From Sclerotiophoma versabilis (Eukaryota > Ascomycota > Dothideomycetes > Pleosporales > Didymellaceae), in the NCBI GenBank assembly GCA_012274445.1, contig JAAROD010000069.1, forward strand, positions 186,001 to 250,000: a stretch of 64,000 bases of DNA, in the 5' to 3' direction. The notes under the pieces are model-generated. The model was not told the DNA's origin. It worked only from the letters and a program-made list of their open reading frames with translations, and made no database searches. Position 1 is the first letter of the stretch. The number at the start of each line of letters is the position of its first letter. This document shows, piece by piece, positions 13,222-24,934 of the stretch. The position numbers were made by a program, and so were the translations under genes.

Positions 13222-15402
13222 ATGTCCTACTCCTTACCTAAATCTGATGCTGTAGTCTTATTGCTCACTTGCACTTTTATCGTCGTCACCTCTGGCTATC
13301 TGTATCATCGACAACCGTGGACACCCCGCAGAGCAATGGCGGCTACGATTTCTGATAAGCTGTACAAGTTTTGCACAAGTTCCGCAAGCGTTTCATCTGA
13401 ACTTGCGAAGAACCCAGCTGAGGAACCTGCACATCTCGCCAGTACACTCTTTGGCGGAGGCCATCTAGCCATTACCGAGCCCAAGTCTCATTCCCAGCAA
13501 CCAGCGAGTTCAGCAGAACTTCAGCGCGCACGAGAATGCGGCAAGTGGGGTGAAAGTGAGCCAAGCGAGCTATTCCTACAGTGTTACCATGCTGCGCTTT
13601 GCTCGCTCGAACACGACCCGCTCGTTGGTATGGTGAGCCCCAGTCTGATGGGCAGCAACGGGGTCCTTCCAGTTACAGTCATTGCGCCATTGCCTGATAT
13701 CTGCCGGCACATGGCGAACCTCATCGTTCGGGCACAGAAAGAGGTTTTCTTGGCAACAAACTTTTGGATTGCCTCTAATGCTGCAAGCATCATTACAGAC
13801 GCTATTAAAGAGCTTTCCAGACGTGCTGGCGAGCGTGGAGAGAGGGTTGTCGTAAAGATCATGTACGACCGCGGGAACATCAAGCAAATCATCGACAACC
13901 ATCAGATAATGTCCGTGGAACAATACACTACGAAAGCTGTAAATCTGCCTGCCCCTGAAGAGATACCAAACATCGACATGGAAGTGCAGAACTACCATCG
14001 ACCGATGTTGGGAACATTCCACTCCAAGTTCATGGTTGTGGACCGCAGGATGGCTGTCGTGCAGAGCAATAACATTCAGGACAACGACAACTTGGAGATG
14101 ATGACACACATCGAGGGTGAGATCGTAAATTCCATTTATGACACTGCACTGCTCTCTTGGGCAAGGCGTCTCAATCCTGTACTCCCGTCGTTAGAAAGTC
14201 CAGCGACTAACGAGGATATACCAATACTCCACGATCCCTCCTTTCAAGCCCTCTTCGAAGAGAACGGTACCCTAAAGGTGCGCCAAGACGGTCTCCGGGA
14301 ACGAGACCTTGATAGCAGAGACCAGGAATCCCCGCTGCCAGACCACAAGGACAGATCGTATGACCCAAGCATTGGAGCAGAAGTTGAGCGCATGCGAGCA
14401 GTGCTTTCTCCGGGTGACGGCGAAACAAAAATGGAGGCAATTACACGACACCTTAGTAAGTCTATCTCCATTCAGTCTCAGTCTTTCGGATCGCTAATAG
14501 CAGTAAGACTCCGCGACGAAGCTAGATCGCAAAGGCACAGCACCAGCATGCAATCCAGAGAACGACATGATACCAATATTTCCTCACAAACCTCACACTC
14601 CATTTCCTATAGCGCTTGTCAATCGACGGCCTTGGGGCGCTCCGAACCACCAGTGTGTCAATGTGCCTCAAAACGAAGCCTGGTTGGCGGCAATCCGGAA
14701 CGCTCAGAGCAAAATTTTTATCCAAACTCCAAACCTGAATGCCTCCCCACTGATACCCGCACTTCGGGATGCAGCTTGCCGTGGCATTGAAATTACATAC
14801 TATGTGTGCTTGGGCTACAATGACGCTGGCGAACTACTTCCCTTCCAGGGCGGCACCAACGAGATGGTGGCAAACGAGATGTACGTGGGGATGAGCGAAG
14901 AGCACAGGAAGAATATGCGTGTTTACTACTACGTGGCCAAGGACCAGGTGATGCCTATTCACAACAAGTTCAAGGCAAGAAGTTGCCACAGTAAGTCAAT
15001 TATCGTGGAGGGAGAGATGTGTGCTGATGGCCTTGATAGTAAAACTCATGATCGTCGACGACCATGTAGGCATTCAAGGTAATGGGAACCAGGACACACA
15101 ATCATGGTACCACTCAATGGAAGTCAACATCATGATCGACTCGTATGAGATCTGCAAAGATTGGCAAGACCAACTGAGAAGAAACCAGAGTACGTATTGG
15201 CCCGCCATCAAACCGTTGAACAGATATTTACTGGCTCACAGATACGCATCTCTATGGATTTGCGTCACAGGAAGATGGCGTCTGGAGAGACCAAGATGGT
15301 AAAGAAGTTGAGGGTGCAATTGGGAAGGATCCAGGCAAGTTTTCTTGGGCCAAGGGTGTCGTTGGCGCTGTTCAGCGTGTAAGAGGAGCTGGCGGGTTCT
15401 AA
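13222..15402 (+). CDS. Phospholipase D superfamily protein, two HKD motifs
   Basis: Four exons are proposed: 13222-14455, 14508-14990, 15040-15189 and 15242-15402, for 675 residues. All junctions restore the frame; donors are GTAAGT, GTAAGT and GTACGT. The first catalytic motif is HSKFMVVD (His about 267), followed by QSNNIQDNDNLEMM. The second, HIKLMIVDD (His about 572), exists only after splicing of intron 2, and is followed by GNGNQDTQSWYHSMEVN. Two HKD motifs together form the active site of the PLD fold, which hydrolyses or transfers phosphodiesters. The N-terminus has a hydrophobic stretch (about residues 10-27), so the enzyme may be membrane-anchored or secretory; a start at residue 39 is a possible alternative. 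Substrate is unknown; PLD-type phosphatidyltransferase or phospholipase is likeliest. Confidence 0.9.
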
Positions 15403-15634
15403 GGTGAAAAGTCTGGTGAGATGCGTCTTGTCTACACTCCTTGATCTTCGATCTTAATGAGTAATCATACCCTCCTACAGCAGTATACGTCACACTTACT
15501 ACGGGCTGCATCCGCTTACCTGCAAGAACTGTAGCCACTTAGCAGATGAGAGGGTGTCACTGCATTACACGGTTTTGCATTGGAATCAGCAACACTTGAA
15601 GAAAAAGGGATAGATTCATTGCTTAAATCCCCGA

Positions 15635-16588
15635 TTACCTCAGATCCTGCACGTTCCCAATCGTCGCGCTTCCGCCCCCTCTCGCCTCAGCCAATAGCTG
15701 TGTGCCCACGACTTCGCCCGTGCTCTTGTCCTTGAACACACCCACAATAGAGAATAAGCCCTTGAAAGGCTCATACACGTACTCCTCTTCTCTGACCTCC
15801 TCACCCTTGAAGGTAACACTCTCATTAAAGCCGTTGAAGCGCATGTTCTTCTCATAACTACCGACCACACGCTCATTCGAGACAGACCCGTAGTTATTCA
15901 GCTTCTGCTCAACAATATCTCCATTTTGTGCGAGAACACGGCGAGTGTGCGTATTGCCTGAGAAGTCGTTTGCTGAGTAAAGAATGTTGTTCTTGATGTC
16001 GAACTGCATGAGGTCCTCCGATCGCTTGCTTGCTGCAGAAGCTGACGAGCCAGAAGATGTTGAGTTTGATCCTGGTCCACTAAGGCCGTCGGTTACGTCT
16101 CCGACCAGGCCGGCCGTGTCGTTGATGATGCTGCCCAGTCCGTTGCCTAATTCGGCAATGATGGGGTTCAGGTCGATGCTGTCGAGCACGTCGCTGACCA
16201 TGGTGACGAGATTCGTAAGGCGCGCTTCCAGGTAAACCTTTGCAGTCACATTCTGGATCAGAAGCGACACCTTGTCGATAGATAGGTCGACACCGGCGTT
16301 GAATGATAGTAAAGAGAGGACCTGCGCGTCGAGATTGATCTTGGCAGTCAGGTTGTCGACGCCAACGTAAATCTCTCCGACGTGAACTGAAGCATTGAGA
16401 AGGACGTCCGGCTCAGGAACTAGGGCGGAGACGTTTGGTGTCGTATTCTCGGTCTCATACAGGACAGCAAGAGGATCGCCATCATCACGGACGTCGAGTT
16501 TGTAGCCAGTGTAGCCGTCGCTTTCAGTCAGCTGGCCTAGCACTGCGCAAGGCAAAAGTATTGCAAGGGCTGTGGTGAATGCCCGCAT
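15635..16588 (-). CDS. Secreted cysteine-free protein, paralogue A
   Basis: A single exon of 317 codons, starting at the ATG at 16588 because a classical signal peptide follows (MRAFTTALAILLPCAVLGQ). An open frame continues upstream to about 16747 but would bury the signal. The mature part has no cysteine and many N-glycosylation sequons (NTT, NVS, NAS, NLT, NVT, NDT, NST, NES). Residues 69-144 align without gaps to residues 79-154 of the divergent neighbour at 17153, at about 45% identity by eye, including HVG, FNAGV and DSIDLNP. A second shared motif is YVYEP near the C-terminus. I do not recognise the family. It is probably secreted or cell-wall associated; function unknown. Confidence 0.85.
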   Translation of the reverse strand: MRAFTTALAILLPCAVLGQLTESDGYTGYKLDVRDDGDPLAVLYETENTTPNVSALVPEPDVLLNASVHVGEIYVGVDNLTAKINLDAQVLSLLSFNAGVDLSIDKVSLLIQNVTAKVYLEARLTNLVTMVSDVLDSIDLNPIIAELGNGLGSIINDTAGLVGDVTDGLSGPGSNSTSSGSSASAASKRSEDLMQFDIKNNILYSANDFSGNTHTRRVLAQNGDIVEQKLNNYGSVSNERVVGSYEKNMRFNGFNESVTFKGEEVREEEYVYEPFKGLFSIVGVFKDKSTGEVVGTQLLAEARGGGSATIGNVQDLR

Positions 16589-17152
16589 GTTGAGTCTTAT
16601 CTGCAATGCACTCTTGAGTGTCGATAGGTAAAGAGAGGACGCGGCTGCAGGAGCTGCTAGAACCGAGCGTGGTGACAGATATCTTCGAGGCGGACGAGCC
16701 AACAAGAAAAGGGAAGTCGAGGCATGATGCGCAGTTGTATGCGACAAGGTGGTGGATTATCAGTAAGGATCCGTAATTAGTATGATGCGTTTCCAAGCCA
16801 TAGCTAGCCTATGCGCTGAAATTTGCAACCGAAGTGGCCAATACCAATGGCAATTGTATCCTAAAAATCAGGATTTTCGTTGGCGATTCAAGGTCCAGAC
16901 ATTACATACCCCAGAGCGACTCACCGTTAAGGCTGAAAACCCTGTTCTGCTCGCAGGTCGTAGGCTGTTTCAGGGGTTTACCCGAAATGAGCGTTGTGGA
17001 GAGCACGGCATTTGCACGTCAATTGACTCGCAACGCAGTTCGCTTTAACCGATGCTTTGATTTTGGTTCCTTCTCTTCAGCTGTAGGCCTGCTGTTTGCG
17101 AATATTCTCAATTCACCATTTTTTGTTGTTTGCTTCTTCTCAAGCCGCGAAC
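16589..17152. promoter_or_regulatory. Shared divergent promoter of the secreted paralogue pair
   Basis: The 564-bp gap separates the start codons of the two related secreted-protein genes, which are transcribed away from each other. No coding signal is visible in it. Shared regulation is an inference from the arrangement; no specific operator was identified. Confidence 0.45.
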
Positions 17153-18194
17153 ATGTCACTGACTATTCGTCTACTGTTGATCACGTTCCTTTTCGCTCTC
17201 GCAGCACAAGTGTTGGCGCAAACCAGTTCGGCTGCAACACTGGATACTCCACCGATCACAGGCACCACCTCTACGAGTGCGACTGCCAGTGCAACTGCCT
17301 CAGGAACCAGAACTTCGATAACTTCAGCACCAAGCGCCTCCAGAACTTCAACAGCTCCAGATGTCCTTCTGCAGGTGCCCGAACTCCATGTCGGCCGTAT
17401 CGAGCTCATAGTAGAGAAACTACAAGCCGATCTCAACCTAAATGCCAAGGTTGCAGGCCTTGTTCAAATCAATGCCGGAGTCGCTGTTGCAGTCGAGAAG
17501 GTCAACATTACTATTGCCGATGTTGACGTGAACCTTGAGTTGGTGGTCAGACTGGGTAACTTGGTCAACATTGTTGAGCGTGTATTTGATTCCTTGGATC
17601 TGAACCCACTATTACTGAGTTTGGTCGGCAACGTGACCAATCTGGTAGGGGAGGTCATTGGCGCAGTAGATGGTTTGGTGAGCACTATCATTGCGATTTG
17701 ATACCAAAGGCAGTTGGGCTGATGACGCTAGCTCGGATCTGTCACTCAAGGCGGCAAGACGCTCAACTTCTTGGTCGACAACTTGGGCAACATCGTTCAG
17801 GAGGTTGTTGGAGCTGGCGGCGATGCTCTGTCGGAGATTGTTGGCAATTTCAAGGTAGGTGTTCAGCTGTTAAGAACATGATCACGCGCTAATGGATTCT
17901 CGCAGTTGAATATGACAGAGGTCGCAGGAACCGTCAAGCAAGTTGGCCAGGGCCTCACTCAAAAGACTTACTCCTACGAGCCGCTTAATGCGCTTGTCGA
18001 TATCGTTACAAACACTGCCGGTAAGCAAGAATTTATCTTGCTTTGATGCTTAGCATCTGTTAACACATCCGATAGGGCAAGTTGTTCAAGCTACGGTTCA
18101 GAAGCCTTCTTCTGGTGGAGGTGCGTCGTCCACACCTTCTGCAACACCAATGCCTATTACGCTGCCTGCCAGCTCGTCCACCAATACTGCATAG
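17153..18194 (+). CDS. Secreted cysteine-free protein, paralogue B
   Basis: Four exons are proposed: 17153-17677, 17732-17854, 17906-18020 and 18076-18194, giving 293 residues. The introns are 54, 51 and 55 bp, with GTGAGC, GTAGGT and GTAAGC donors. The N-terminus is a signal peptide (about residues 1-22, ending AAQVLAQ). A Thr/Ser-rich linker follows (about 25-69), typical of O-glycosylated secreted proteins. Residues 79-154 match paralogue A at 15635-16588; the motif YSYEPLNALVDIV corresponds to YVYEPFKGLFSIV there. A Ser/Thr-rich tail ends the protein without a hydrophobic GPI-addition signal. No cysteine was seen. The family is not recognised; the pattern of hydrophobic residues suggests an amphipathic, lipid- or surface-binding fold, which is inference. 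Confidence 0.8.
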
Positions 18195-18519
18195 ATTAAG
18201 ATAGTATCGTAGCAGAAGAAGATATGCTTCGTCTGACGTCATTGTACTTCCCATGTGTATTGTTCCTGTGAGGGCTGGGGCTAGCGTATGGATGCGACAC
18301 AGAAAATTGACTTCTTTTGATAAGAGAAGAATTTGGATTGGAGGTAGGCAACAAAACAACGATAGCGTACTGACATGGGTGCTTGAGGAATGGTTTTAGG
18401 TAGCAGGCACGACGCGTCCGGCGATGTAATACCCATATTGTGGGTCTTTCCTCCTCTCCTTCATCACGACGCTGCCTTCGATTTGCGATTTGCAATTTGT
18501 GTTCCCCAAGTTGCTGGAT
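18195..18519. other. Convergent intergenic region
   Basis: Separates the 3' ends of paralogue B and the MFS transporter. It presumably contains the two 3' untranslated regions; no gene or repeat was seen. Confidence 0.5.
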
Positions 18520-20039
18520 TTACGGTACTTTTTCCTCGTCAGTCTCCAAGTTACGTCTCTTGTCATCTCTTACGACAAAGAACCAAGTTATCAAAACTGC
18601 ACCTACGCATGCCGCAAGCAGCGCAATCGAGCAACTGTAGCTCACGCGATATGTGGGACCAAACTTGGGCTGGTATATCTGTGGCCCTACAATACCCATG
18701 AGCTGGCAGCTAGCGTTGGTGAGTCCAATTGCAAGTCCAGCTGTTGTGGTACCCCTTGCGGCGCGGATTCGCTCCGGCCAAATGATAGGGAAGAACGACT
18801 GTGATGCTGCAGTCGCGACCATGACAAAGATATATTTGGCAACGGGCTGCTTTATAATGATCAAGAGCACATAGCATACGATCTGCGTTATCTCAACGCC
18901 TAATCCAGCAACCCAAGGCGACAGACGCTTGGTGTGGATGAACCAGGCTAAACCGCATAGGATAACGAACACGAGCGTGAACGGAGGCTGCAATGATCAG
19001 TTATATATCAGTACGATTGTTGAAATTCAACCTACCATGGTCATCACTTGCGCAATACCTGTGTTGGAGATCCCCAACTCATAGATCACGCTCGGCAACA
19101 CGAACGAGATACCCCATCCTCCAATCCCATGCGTAATCCAGATCATGGTGAAAGGAATGAATGTAGAGCCTTCGAATAGACTTTTGATCTGTTCGAGGTC
19201 GAACGTCTTCGCATGCATTTTTGGGGCTTCCTTTGGGAGATCTGCAACGATTGCCGCACGTTCTTCGTCGCTGAGGAAGTCCACAGTCTCAGGGTAGTTC
19301 GGTAGGTATAACCACGTGTAGATTGCGCAAATCATGACAGGGATACCTTCAAGGATAAAGAGCTGGAGTTGGTCAGTCGATAGTCGTTGGATGTTCAGAA
19401 TACGAAGCTCACCCATCTCCATCCACTGATGCCGGCAACACCATTCATGAATGATATTGCGTATGCAAGTAATCCGCTGACGGTACCTGAGAACATACCG
19501 CAGGCGTATAGGAACGCAATTCGTAACGGCAAGCGATCCGCCGGATACCAGAAACTCAAATGGTACAGCGCCCCTGGATAGTAGCCGGCTTCGGCTGCGC
19601 CTAGCAGAAAGCGACACGTCAAGATACCGGCATGGTCTTGTGTGGCAGCTTGAAACATGGAAATGATAGCCCACGTTATCATTATGCGCGACATCCAGAC
19701 GTTGGGTGAAAAGTACTTCAAGGCGAGCGTGGCTAGTGGCTCGATGAACATGTATGGATAGTAGAGGATACTCAAAGTCCATGCCCATTGTGAGGATGAG
19801 AGGTTTCCTAGCTCTTTCTTAATGTCGTTTCCTTCTTCGAGATTCATGATTGCTGTGTTGGAGATGGTGTTCATATTGGTCCGCATGAAGATAAGGACGA
19901 AAGCATACCAATACAGAAGCCGCCGGTCAATCTTCCGGTGCGCGGCCTTGAGAGTCGAGTCAGACCATGAACTTTCTGCTTTGGTCTCATGGCTGTGTAC
20001 CGATTTTATGGTTGTGGTTGCAGGCACTTCGATGGGCAT
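18520..20039 (-). CDS. MFS transporter, anion:cation symporter (allantoate permease type)
   Basis: Three exons on the minus strand, 20039-19413, 19362-19036 and 18987-18520, encode 473 residues; the introns are 50 and 48 bp. The start at 20039 is the first in-frame ATG; the open frame upstream of it has no ATG. About twelve membrane segments are expected. Visible family features include the cytosolic N-terminus with RKIDRRLLYWYAFVLIF, the first-loop NTISNTAI block, CRFLLGAAEAGYYPGALYHL in TM4-5 and FWYPADRLPLRIA after it. This matches the Dal5/Tna1 family, whose members import allantoate, ureidosuccinate, nicotinate, pantothenate or other organic anions with protons. The substrate cannot be fixed from sequence. 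Confidence 0.88.
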
Positions 20040-21671
20040 GATTGCTGAATCTGCGTGGACAGATTTGAGCTGATGCGTTTTTGAGGGCCACAATTTCTGT
20101 CTCGTGTCCTAGGCAGGATTTTGATAAGAATAGAGCGAGCCGCAATTTTGCGAAGGAGCGTGCTTTTGAGTCGAATCAATCTGACACTGGCGCTCAAATC
20201 ACAACGATCAGCACCTCTAGTCAACTCGTCTGGACTAGATAACGGCCTTCGAATCATCGCCACACGGTTCTCATCGCCAGCAAGTCTGTGTGGTCTGAAA
20301 GGTAACCACAAAGCGCTGTTGACCAATGGGTACTGACTGCAGTCACTCTTCGGATGACCACTCTTCGCCTGTGGTCATACAGGCTGCACCAAACCACTGG
20401 TTTAGATGGACCACAAGTGACGCCTTGCTTTCCTAGCGTGCATCGTAGGGAGGGTGAGGTTAGATATGTACTGGTGAACGACTGATGCATACACTGTGAG
20501 TTGACGCCAATGGCTGATAAGTAGCCCAGGCCTTGTCACACGTGTGACGCCATCAGATACGTAGCGCATCGAAGACTTACAAGACTACACGATCAAGCCA
20601 GCGTCGCCGTCTTCGAGTACAGAAATTCTGTAGACAAAATGCATCAAAGAAGCGGGTAACTCTGAGTCTCGAGGCTTTGAAACTCTTCCCTCTCAGAGTG
20701 CGGGAAAAAGAATGTCAACAACACGCCACTACAGCATAGCGGCACCCTTAATGCACTGATAGGCTCGAATATGCCTTAGCTCCAGACTATTGTACTTCAA
20801 GAAGATCTACAATAGTAGGCTTTGAAACATCGCACAGGTATGATAGGTATAAACTTCTCCATGTTAACCTCCTGCATTTAAATATGCCGGTCTGGCACAT
20901 AGTGAAGCCATTATGCTCTGAAAAATTACAGGCCTAACTATCAGTTATCGACTGCAAATCAACGATACATACATAGATGAAAAAAGCACGACTTGCCTAC
21001 TTTGTCAAATTTGATCAATTGATAGATTTCGCTATATGAACGTTGCGCACTCATATTTTCATCTGGGCTATCAGTAAATGTTCGACGTCCAACTCCAGCG
21101 AGTCGTTTATGGGGATTTCAGACAGTGATTAAGAAAATGTCAAAGTTGTGTGCGAAGTAAGCACAAATCTTAGCGAGCGGTTACAAGCTCACAACCCCAC
21201 TACTCTTATCACTGCTCATACATAATAGAATTATTGTCAAAATCTAGCGAAAATATACTATTGAAGGTAGTTAAGCCTCTAATATCAAGCACACATCCAC
21301 CGCCTAGACATGCACTCTACCGTTAGACTACGCATTCATATCGACACAGAATCCGTGATACCACCTTTGCAGAGGTATTTGAGCATTGCGGTTGGGGCCA
21401 AGAGGATGTGAACCCGATCCGTGGCTTGGAGTATGTAAGAGAGTGAATCGTATTGTAGCTACTAGGTAGTTTTGCGGTTATAGCAAGGAACATACTGAAG
21501 AAGAATATTGAAATCGAAGATAAAGCTGCATTGTTACAAAACAAGCTGGGACTGTCGTTTAACAAAAACTACCTACAAGATAGCTGCAAAAAATCAAAAC
21601 TTCCATGCGTAAATCAACTCACAAGCCAACCCATCGTCTCAGCTTCTCACTTCCACAATCATCCCGATCGT
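20040..21671. other. AT-richer intergenic region
   Basis: No gene was found in 1.6 kb. From about 20600 to 21600 the DNA is AT-richer than its surroundings and lacks long reading frames. Two pieces recall degraded tRNA arms on the minus strand: around 21317-21335 (D-arm-like) and around 21400-21421 (T-arm-like). Neither folds into a complete tRNA. The stretch may be decayed repeat DNA. Confidence 0.4.
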
Positions 21672-22292
21672 TTACCAGTTGAGGTACAGCCCACTAACTG
21701 CATTATCCCACTGGACTCTATCTGCGTCGCCAACTGGGACTAACTCATATCCGACAAGCCCATTCTTCACATTCCAATCTCCGATCTTCGGGCACTTGAA
21801 GCCGCTCAATTGATTTGGTGCAAAGTCCAGGACTGTAGCATCTCCGTTGAAGTTGACCTTCACTCTACCCAAGGGGTTATGCCTCTGGTTGCCAGGACCG
21901 CCCCAGCCCTTACTTCCCCCCTGAGGCGCTGGTTGCAAAGAGGAGAAAACATCGATAAGTCCGGTACCAGACACAAAGGAGCCCTTATTAGGATCAGTAG
22001 ACTGGGTGTTGGGCTCGAGCCAGACGCGCAGGAAGCACACTTCGGGAAGAGTGCGGCCGTTTAAATCAAAAGTAACGAGCGTGCTGTTATCGCGGCCGTC
22101 CCAGTTGTTGCGGCTTACCTCGCCGCGGTGAACGCCATAGTCGATGGCGCCGTTGTAGCCGTGGTAGATAGAGATGGCAGAGGGTGGGATGATATTGTTG
22201 AATCTGCCTGTAGGGAAACGAGATTCGAGAGTTGTTGGAGCGGCTGAGGCCAGCGAAAGCAAGGTTGTGAGGGCGAAACTGGTGAAGTGCAT
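21672..22292 (-). CDS. Small secreted protein, But2-like domain
   Basis: A single exon encodes 206 residues from the ATG at 22292. Residues 1-18 (MHFTSFALTTLLSLASAA) form a signal peptide. The remainder has the beta-rich layout of the But2 C-terminal domain found in many secreted fungal proteins: a STLVTFDL strand, CFLRVWLEP, a GTGLIDVFSSL segment, then FKCPK and a tail ending WDNAVSGLYLNW. Two cysteines in the mature chain could form one disulphide. Role unknown; surface or extracellular function is likely. The domain assignment rests on pattern recognition, while the gene itself is well supported by its signal peptide and intact frame. Confidence 0.72.
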   Translation of the reverse strand: MHFTSFALTTLLSLASAAPTTLESRFPTGRFNNIIPPSAISIYHGYNGAIDYGVHRGEVSRNNWDGRDNSTLVTFDLNGRTLPEVCFLRVWLEPNTQSTDPNKGSFVSGTGLIDVFSSLQPAPQGGSKGWGGPGNQRHNPLGRVKVNFNGDATVLDFAPNQLSGFKCPKIGDWNVKNGLVGYELVPVGDADRVQWDNAVSGLYLNW

Positions 22293-22930
22293 TGTGACTG
22301 TTGCTGTCTGGGAAATGTTGCAATATTGGGAATGTGATAATAGAGCGCTGGATGAGTGCTTGTTTGATCACTGGCTAATGTGCGAATCTGATGTTGTTGT
22401 GAATTTCGAATTGCTCTGGGATTCGGGGGTCTCTTTATACAGCATATTCGGCCTTCTTCACAACACACATCATCATTGAGCAGGATGAAGAGCCTACCGA
22501 TGAATCTAAAATTGGAGATGGAAACCACCATGTAACCTCCTAAGAAACAAAAGAAATGGCTGAAGCGATCGCAAAGACCACCAGGAGGGGCGCAGCTTCA
22601 CGCGATCATGGTGGTGGAGGCATTGCCGTTAGTCCTCGCTCCGGAATCCGCCTACGACTACTAGATCAGGCATTACATCAGACATAGCAAATCAGCTCAG
22701 TCGTGGCTCTCGTATGTCGCGTTTGGATACCAGAGCCACATGATGACAGGCGTGGCGTAGGGCTGAGGAGCTGGGAAGCTGGGGTAGTGCGGCTGAGCGC
22801 TAGCCAGAATTGGGGTGTATAGACGGTACGGTACTGATCTATTTTAGATATTGCAATGTCGGTAGCTCGCGTTTCTTAGTTCGTTGTGAAATCGCGCAGG
22901 CACTCACTAAGGCGAGCGGTCGAGAGTATC
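22293..22930. other. Intergenic region
   Basis: Lies upstream of the But2-like gene (its promoter side) and downstream of the folate gene. No coding signal, repeat or RNA gene was identified. Confidence 0.5.
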
Positions 22931-24643
22931 TTACACTCTCCAGATAGCATCAGCCATCTTAGCGACCTGTCCCATTTCAGCGACATCGTGCACTCGCACA
23001 ATGTCAGAACCGCCTTTGACCGCCGCTGCAATGGCAGCCGCAGTGCCCCAGGTCCGGTGCTTCGCTTCTTGTACGCCTGTGATCTTGCCAATGAACGCTT
23101 TCCGGCTCGTGCCTATCAACCATGGAAAGCCTTCTAAGCCAGGGTACTTAATTAGCTCGTCCAAACGCCGGAGCAACTCCAGATTCTGCTCTTGTGTCTT
23201 CGCGAAACCAATGCCCGGATCGAGAATGATGCGCCAACGACGAATGCCTGCTGCCTCAGCAGCGCGCACACGTTCCAGCAGCTCCTGGCCTACCCCTTCA
23301 ATAATACCGTCCGGATACAAAGTGAGCTTGTTCATGGTTTCTGGTGTGCCGCGCATGTGCATGAGACAGACTGTGCATCCAAGCCTCCCCATTGTGGAGA
23401 GCATGTTGTCGTCCATGAGGCCCGCGCTTACATCGTTAATGATGTGTGCACCAGCTCTGATTGACTTTTCAGCTACATCAGCACGATAAGTATCGATGCT
23501 GATTGCGATGTCCCTCGCCTCGGGCAAACGCTTAATCAGTTTAACAGCAGGCAGTATGCGGTCAAGCTCCTCCTTCGCCGACACTTGAACAGCGCCGGGT
23601 CGAGTCGATTGTCCACCAATGTCAAGAATAGTTGCTCCAGCTGAGATATGCGATTTGATCGTATTAGCAAGCGTGACTTCATCGTTGTTGTAGTTTTTGC
23701 CTCCGTCAGAGAACGAGTCTGGTGTAACGTTAAGAATTGACATGAGGCGCGTATCTCGACTTGACTGGTAAGGAGTGATGCTAGGCTGCCTGGGTGCCAG
23801 TGGGGTCAGAGGTGATAAGGGTTCGTCTGAAGAGGAAAGACGTGACAGGTGCTCTCTGAGTGCACCTCCGGGCAGGGCCTTTTGCTGAGGCACGCTCGCC
23901 TCGGGAATCAATCTGCAGTTGGTTAGTCCGTGGTTGAAAAATGTTGGGTTACACGCACTCGCATAGTGGGCGCAGAACAAATTCTCTCTCAAGCATTAGA
24001 GCGTGCGGTAGCTGTAGCCTTTCGCTCTTCATGGTGACATCTTCGTACAGTAGTATATCCAGATCGATATTCCTTGGGCCTTTTTCAATGACTTTGACGC
24101 GCCCCATTTTATTCTCAACGGCTTGAAGCTCGTCTAGCAGCTTGATTGGGGATAGTGATGTTTCTATCTGCAGACGTGAGGATGTTGAGAGCTCGGGCTT
24201 GGGTCGATATAACGTACCTCACATGCACCGTTTACAAACATGTCTTGGTCGACTACATACATAGCCTTGGTTTCCCATAAACTGCTTGTGCGAAGGATCT
24301 TGATTTTGCTGCCGGCTTCCATCTCCTTGCATGCCTGCTCGATCATGGCTACTCTATCACCCATGTTGCTTCCCAGTGCCACGTAGGCACGATGCCTCTT
24401 CTCGCCAGCGACATGCGATATGAAGCGTACATTTTCCGGCCAGCTATGTCTTGAATTTGTGAGAGGCTGCTGAGTAGATGTCGACGGACGCAGGCTCAGG
24501 GTCGAAGTATACGTTCGACGTTGTGTGCATCTTGGCGCAGCTTGTGGCGTGATGGTGTTGTATGGGAACCTCAAACTCGGTCGCGCGCCCTTCAACGCAC
24601 GCCTGAATGAGCTCGATGCACGCAGCTCTGCGGCGCAAGACAT
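22931..24643 (-). CDS. FOL1: HPPK-DHPS bifunctional folate biosynthesis enzyme
   Basis: Three exons, 24643-24218, 24167-23959 and 23912-22931, encode 538 residues; introns of 50 and 46 bp have GTACGT and GTGCGT donors. Residues 87-212 are 6-hydroxymethyl-dihydropterin pyrophosphokinase: YVALGSNMGD, then KGPRNIDLDILLYED and the RPLCELIPE end block, which appears only after splicing. Residues about 250-538 are dihydropteroate synthase: SILNVTPDSFSDGGK, DIGGQSTRPGA, INDVSAG, and the GTSRKAFIG site; the chain ends VRVHDVAEM...AIWRV. Together they make dihydropteroate, the step blocked by sulfonamides. The first 80 residues are Arg/Ser/Thr-rich, like a mitochondrial presequence. The dihydroneopterin aldolase domain of the yeast trifunctional enzyme is not present upstream. 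The start is the first in-frame ATG. Confidence 0.92.
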
Positions 24644-24934
24644 GATCACTAAAGCTTGTAGCGCTCGTGATGCCGACTTGCATGTGACGCAGCCGTAAAA
24701 ATTGGCAGCGGCCACTGGCGGCACGCTATACCCCGGATCTGACCATCCCCATTGAGACTAGCGCATCTCCACTCGAGCTGGGCCTCGGTATCCGGCTCGA
24801 GTGCGCTAGAGAGTCGACATACTCCTCACCCCATAAGTTCCTGCTCCTCTCCTTCTTCTTCATCGTCCTTTCAGCAGTTCTCACAGAAGCCAGCTACATC
24901 TTAATACCCCAAAATCATCAACGGTTCAGTCAAC

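Noticed and set aside
21317..21421. tRNA-like D-arm and T-arm pieces on the minus strand
   Set aside because: The pieces are in the wrong order for one tRNA, acceptor halves do not pair, and no complete cloverleaf can be drawn. They may be decayed tRNA-derived sequence.
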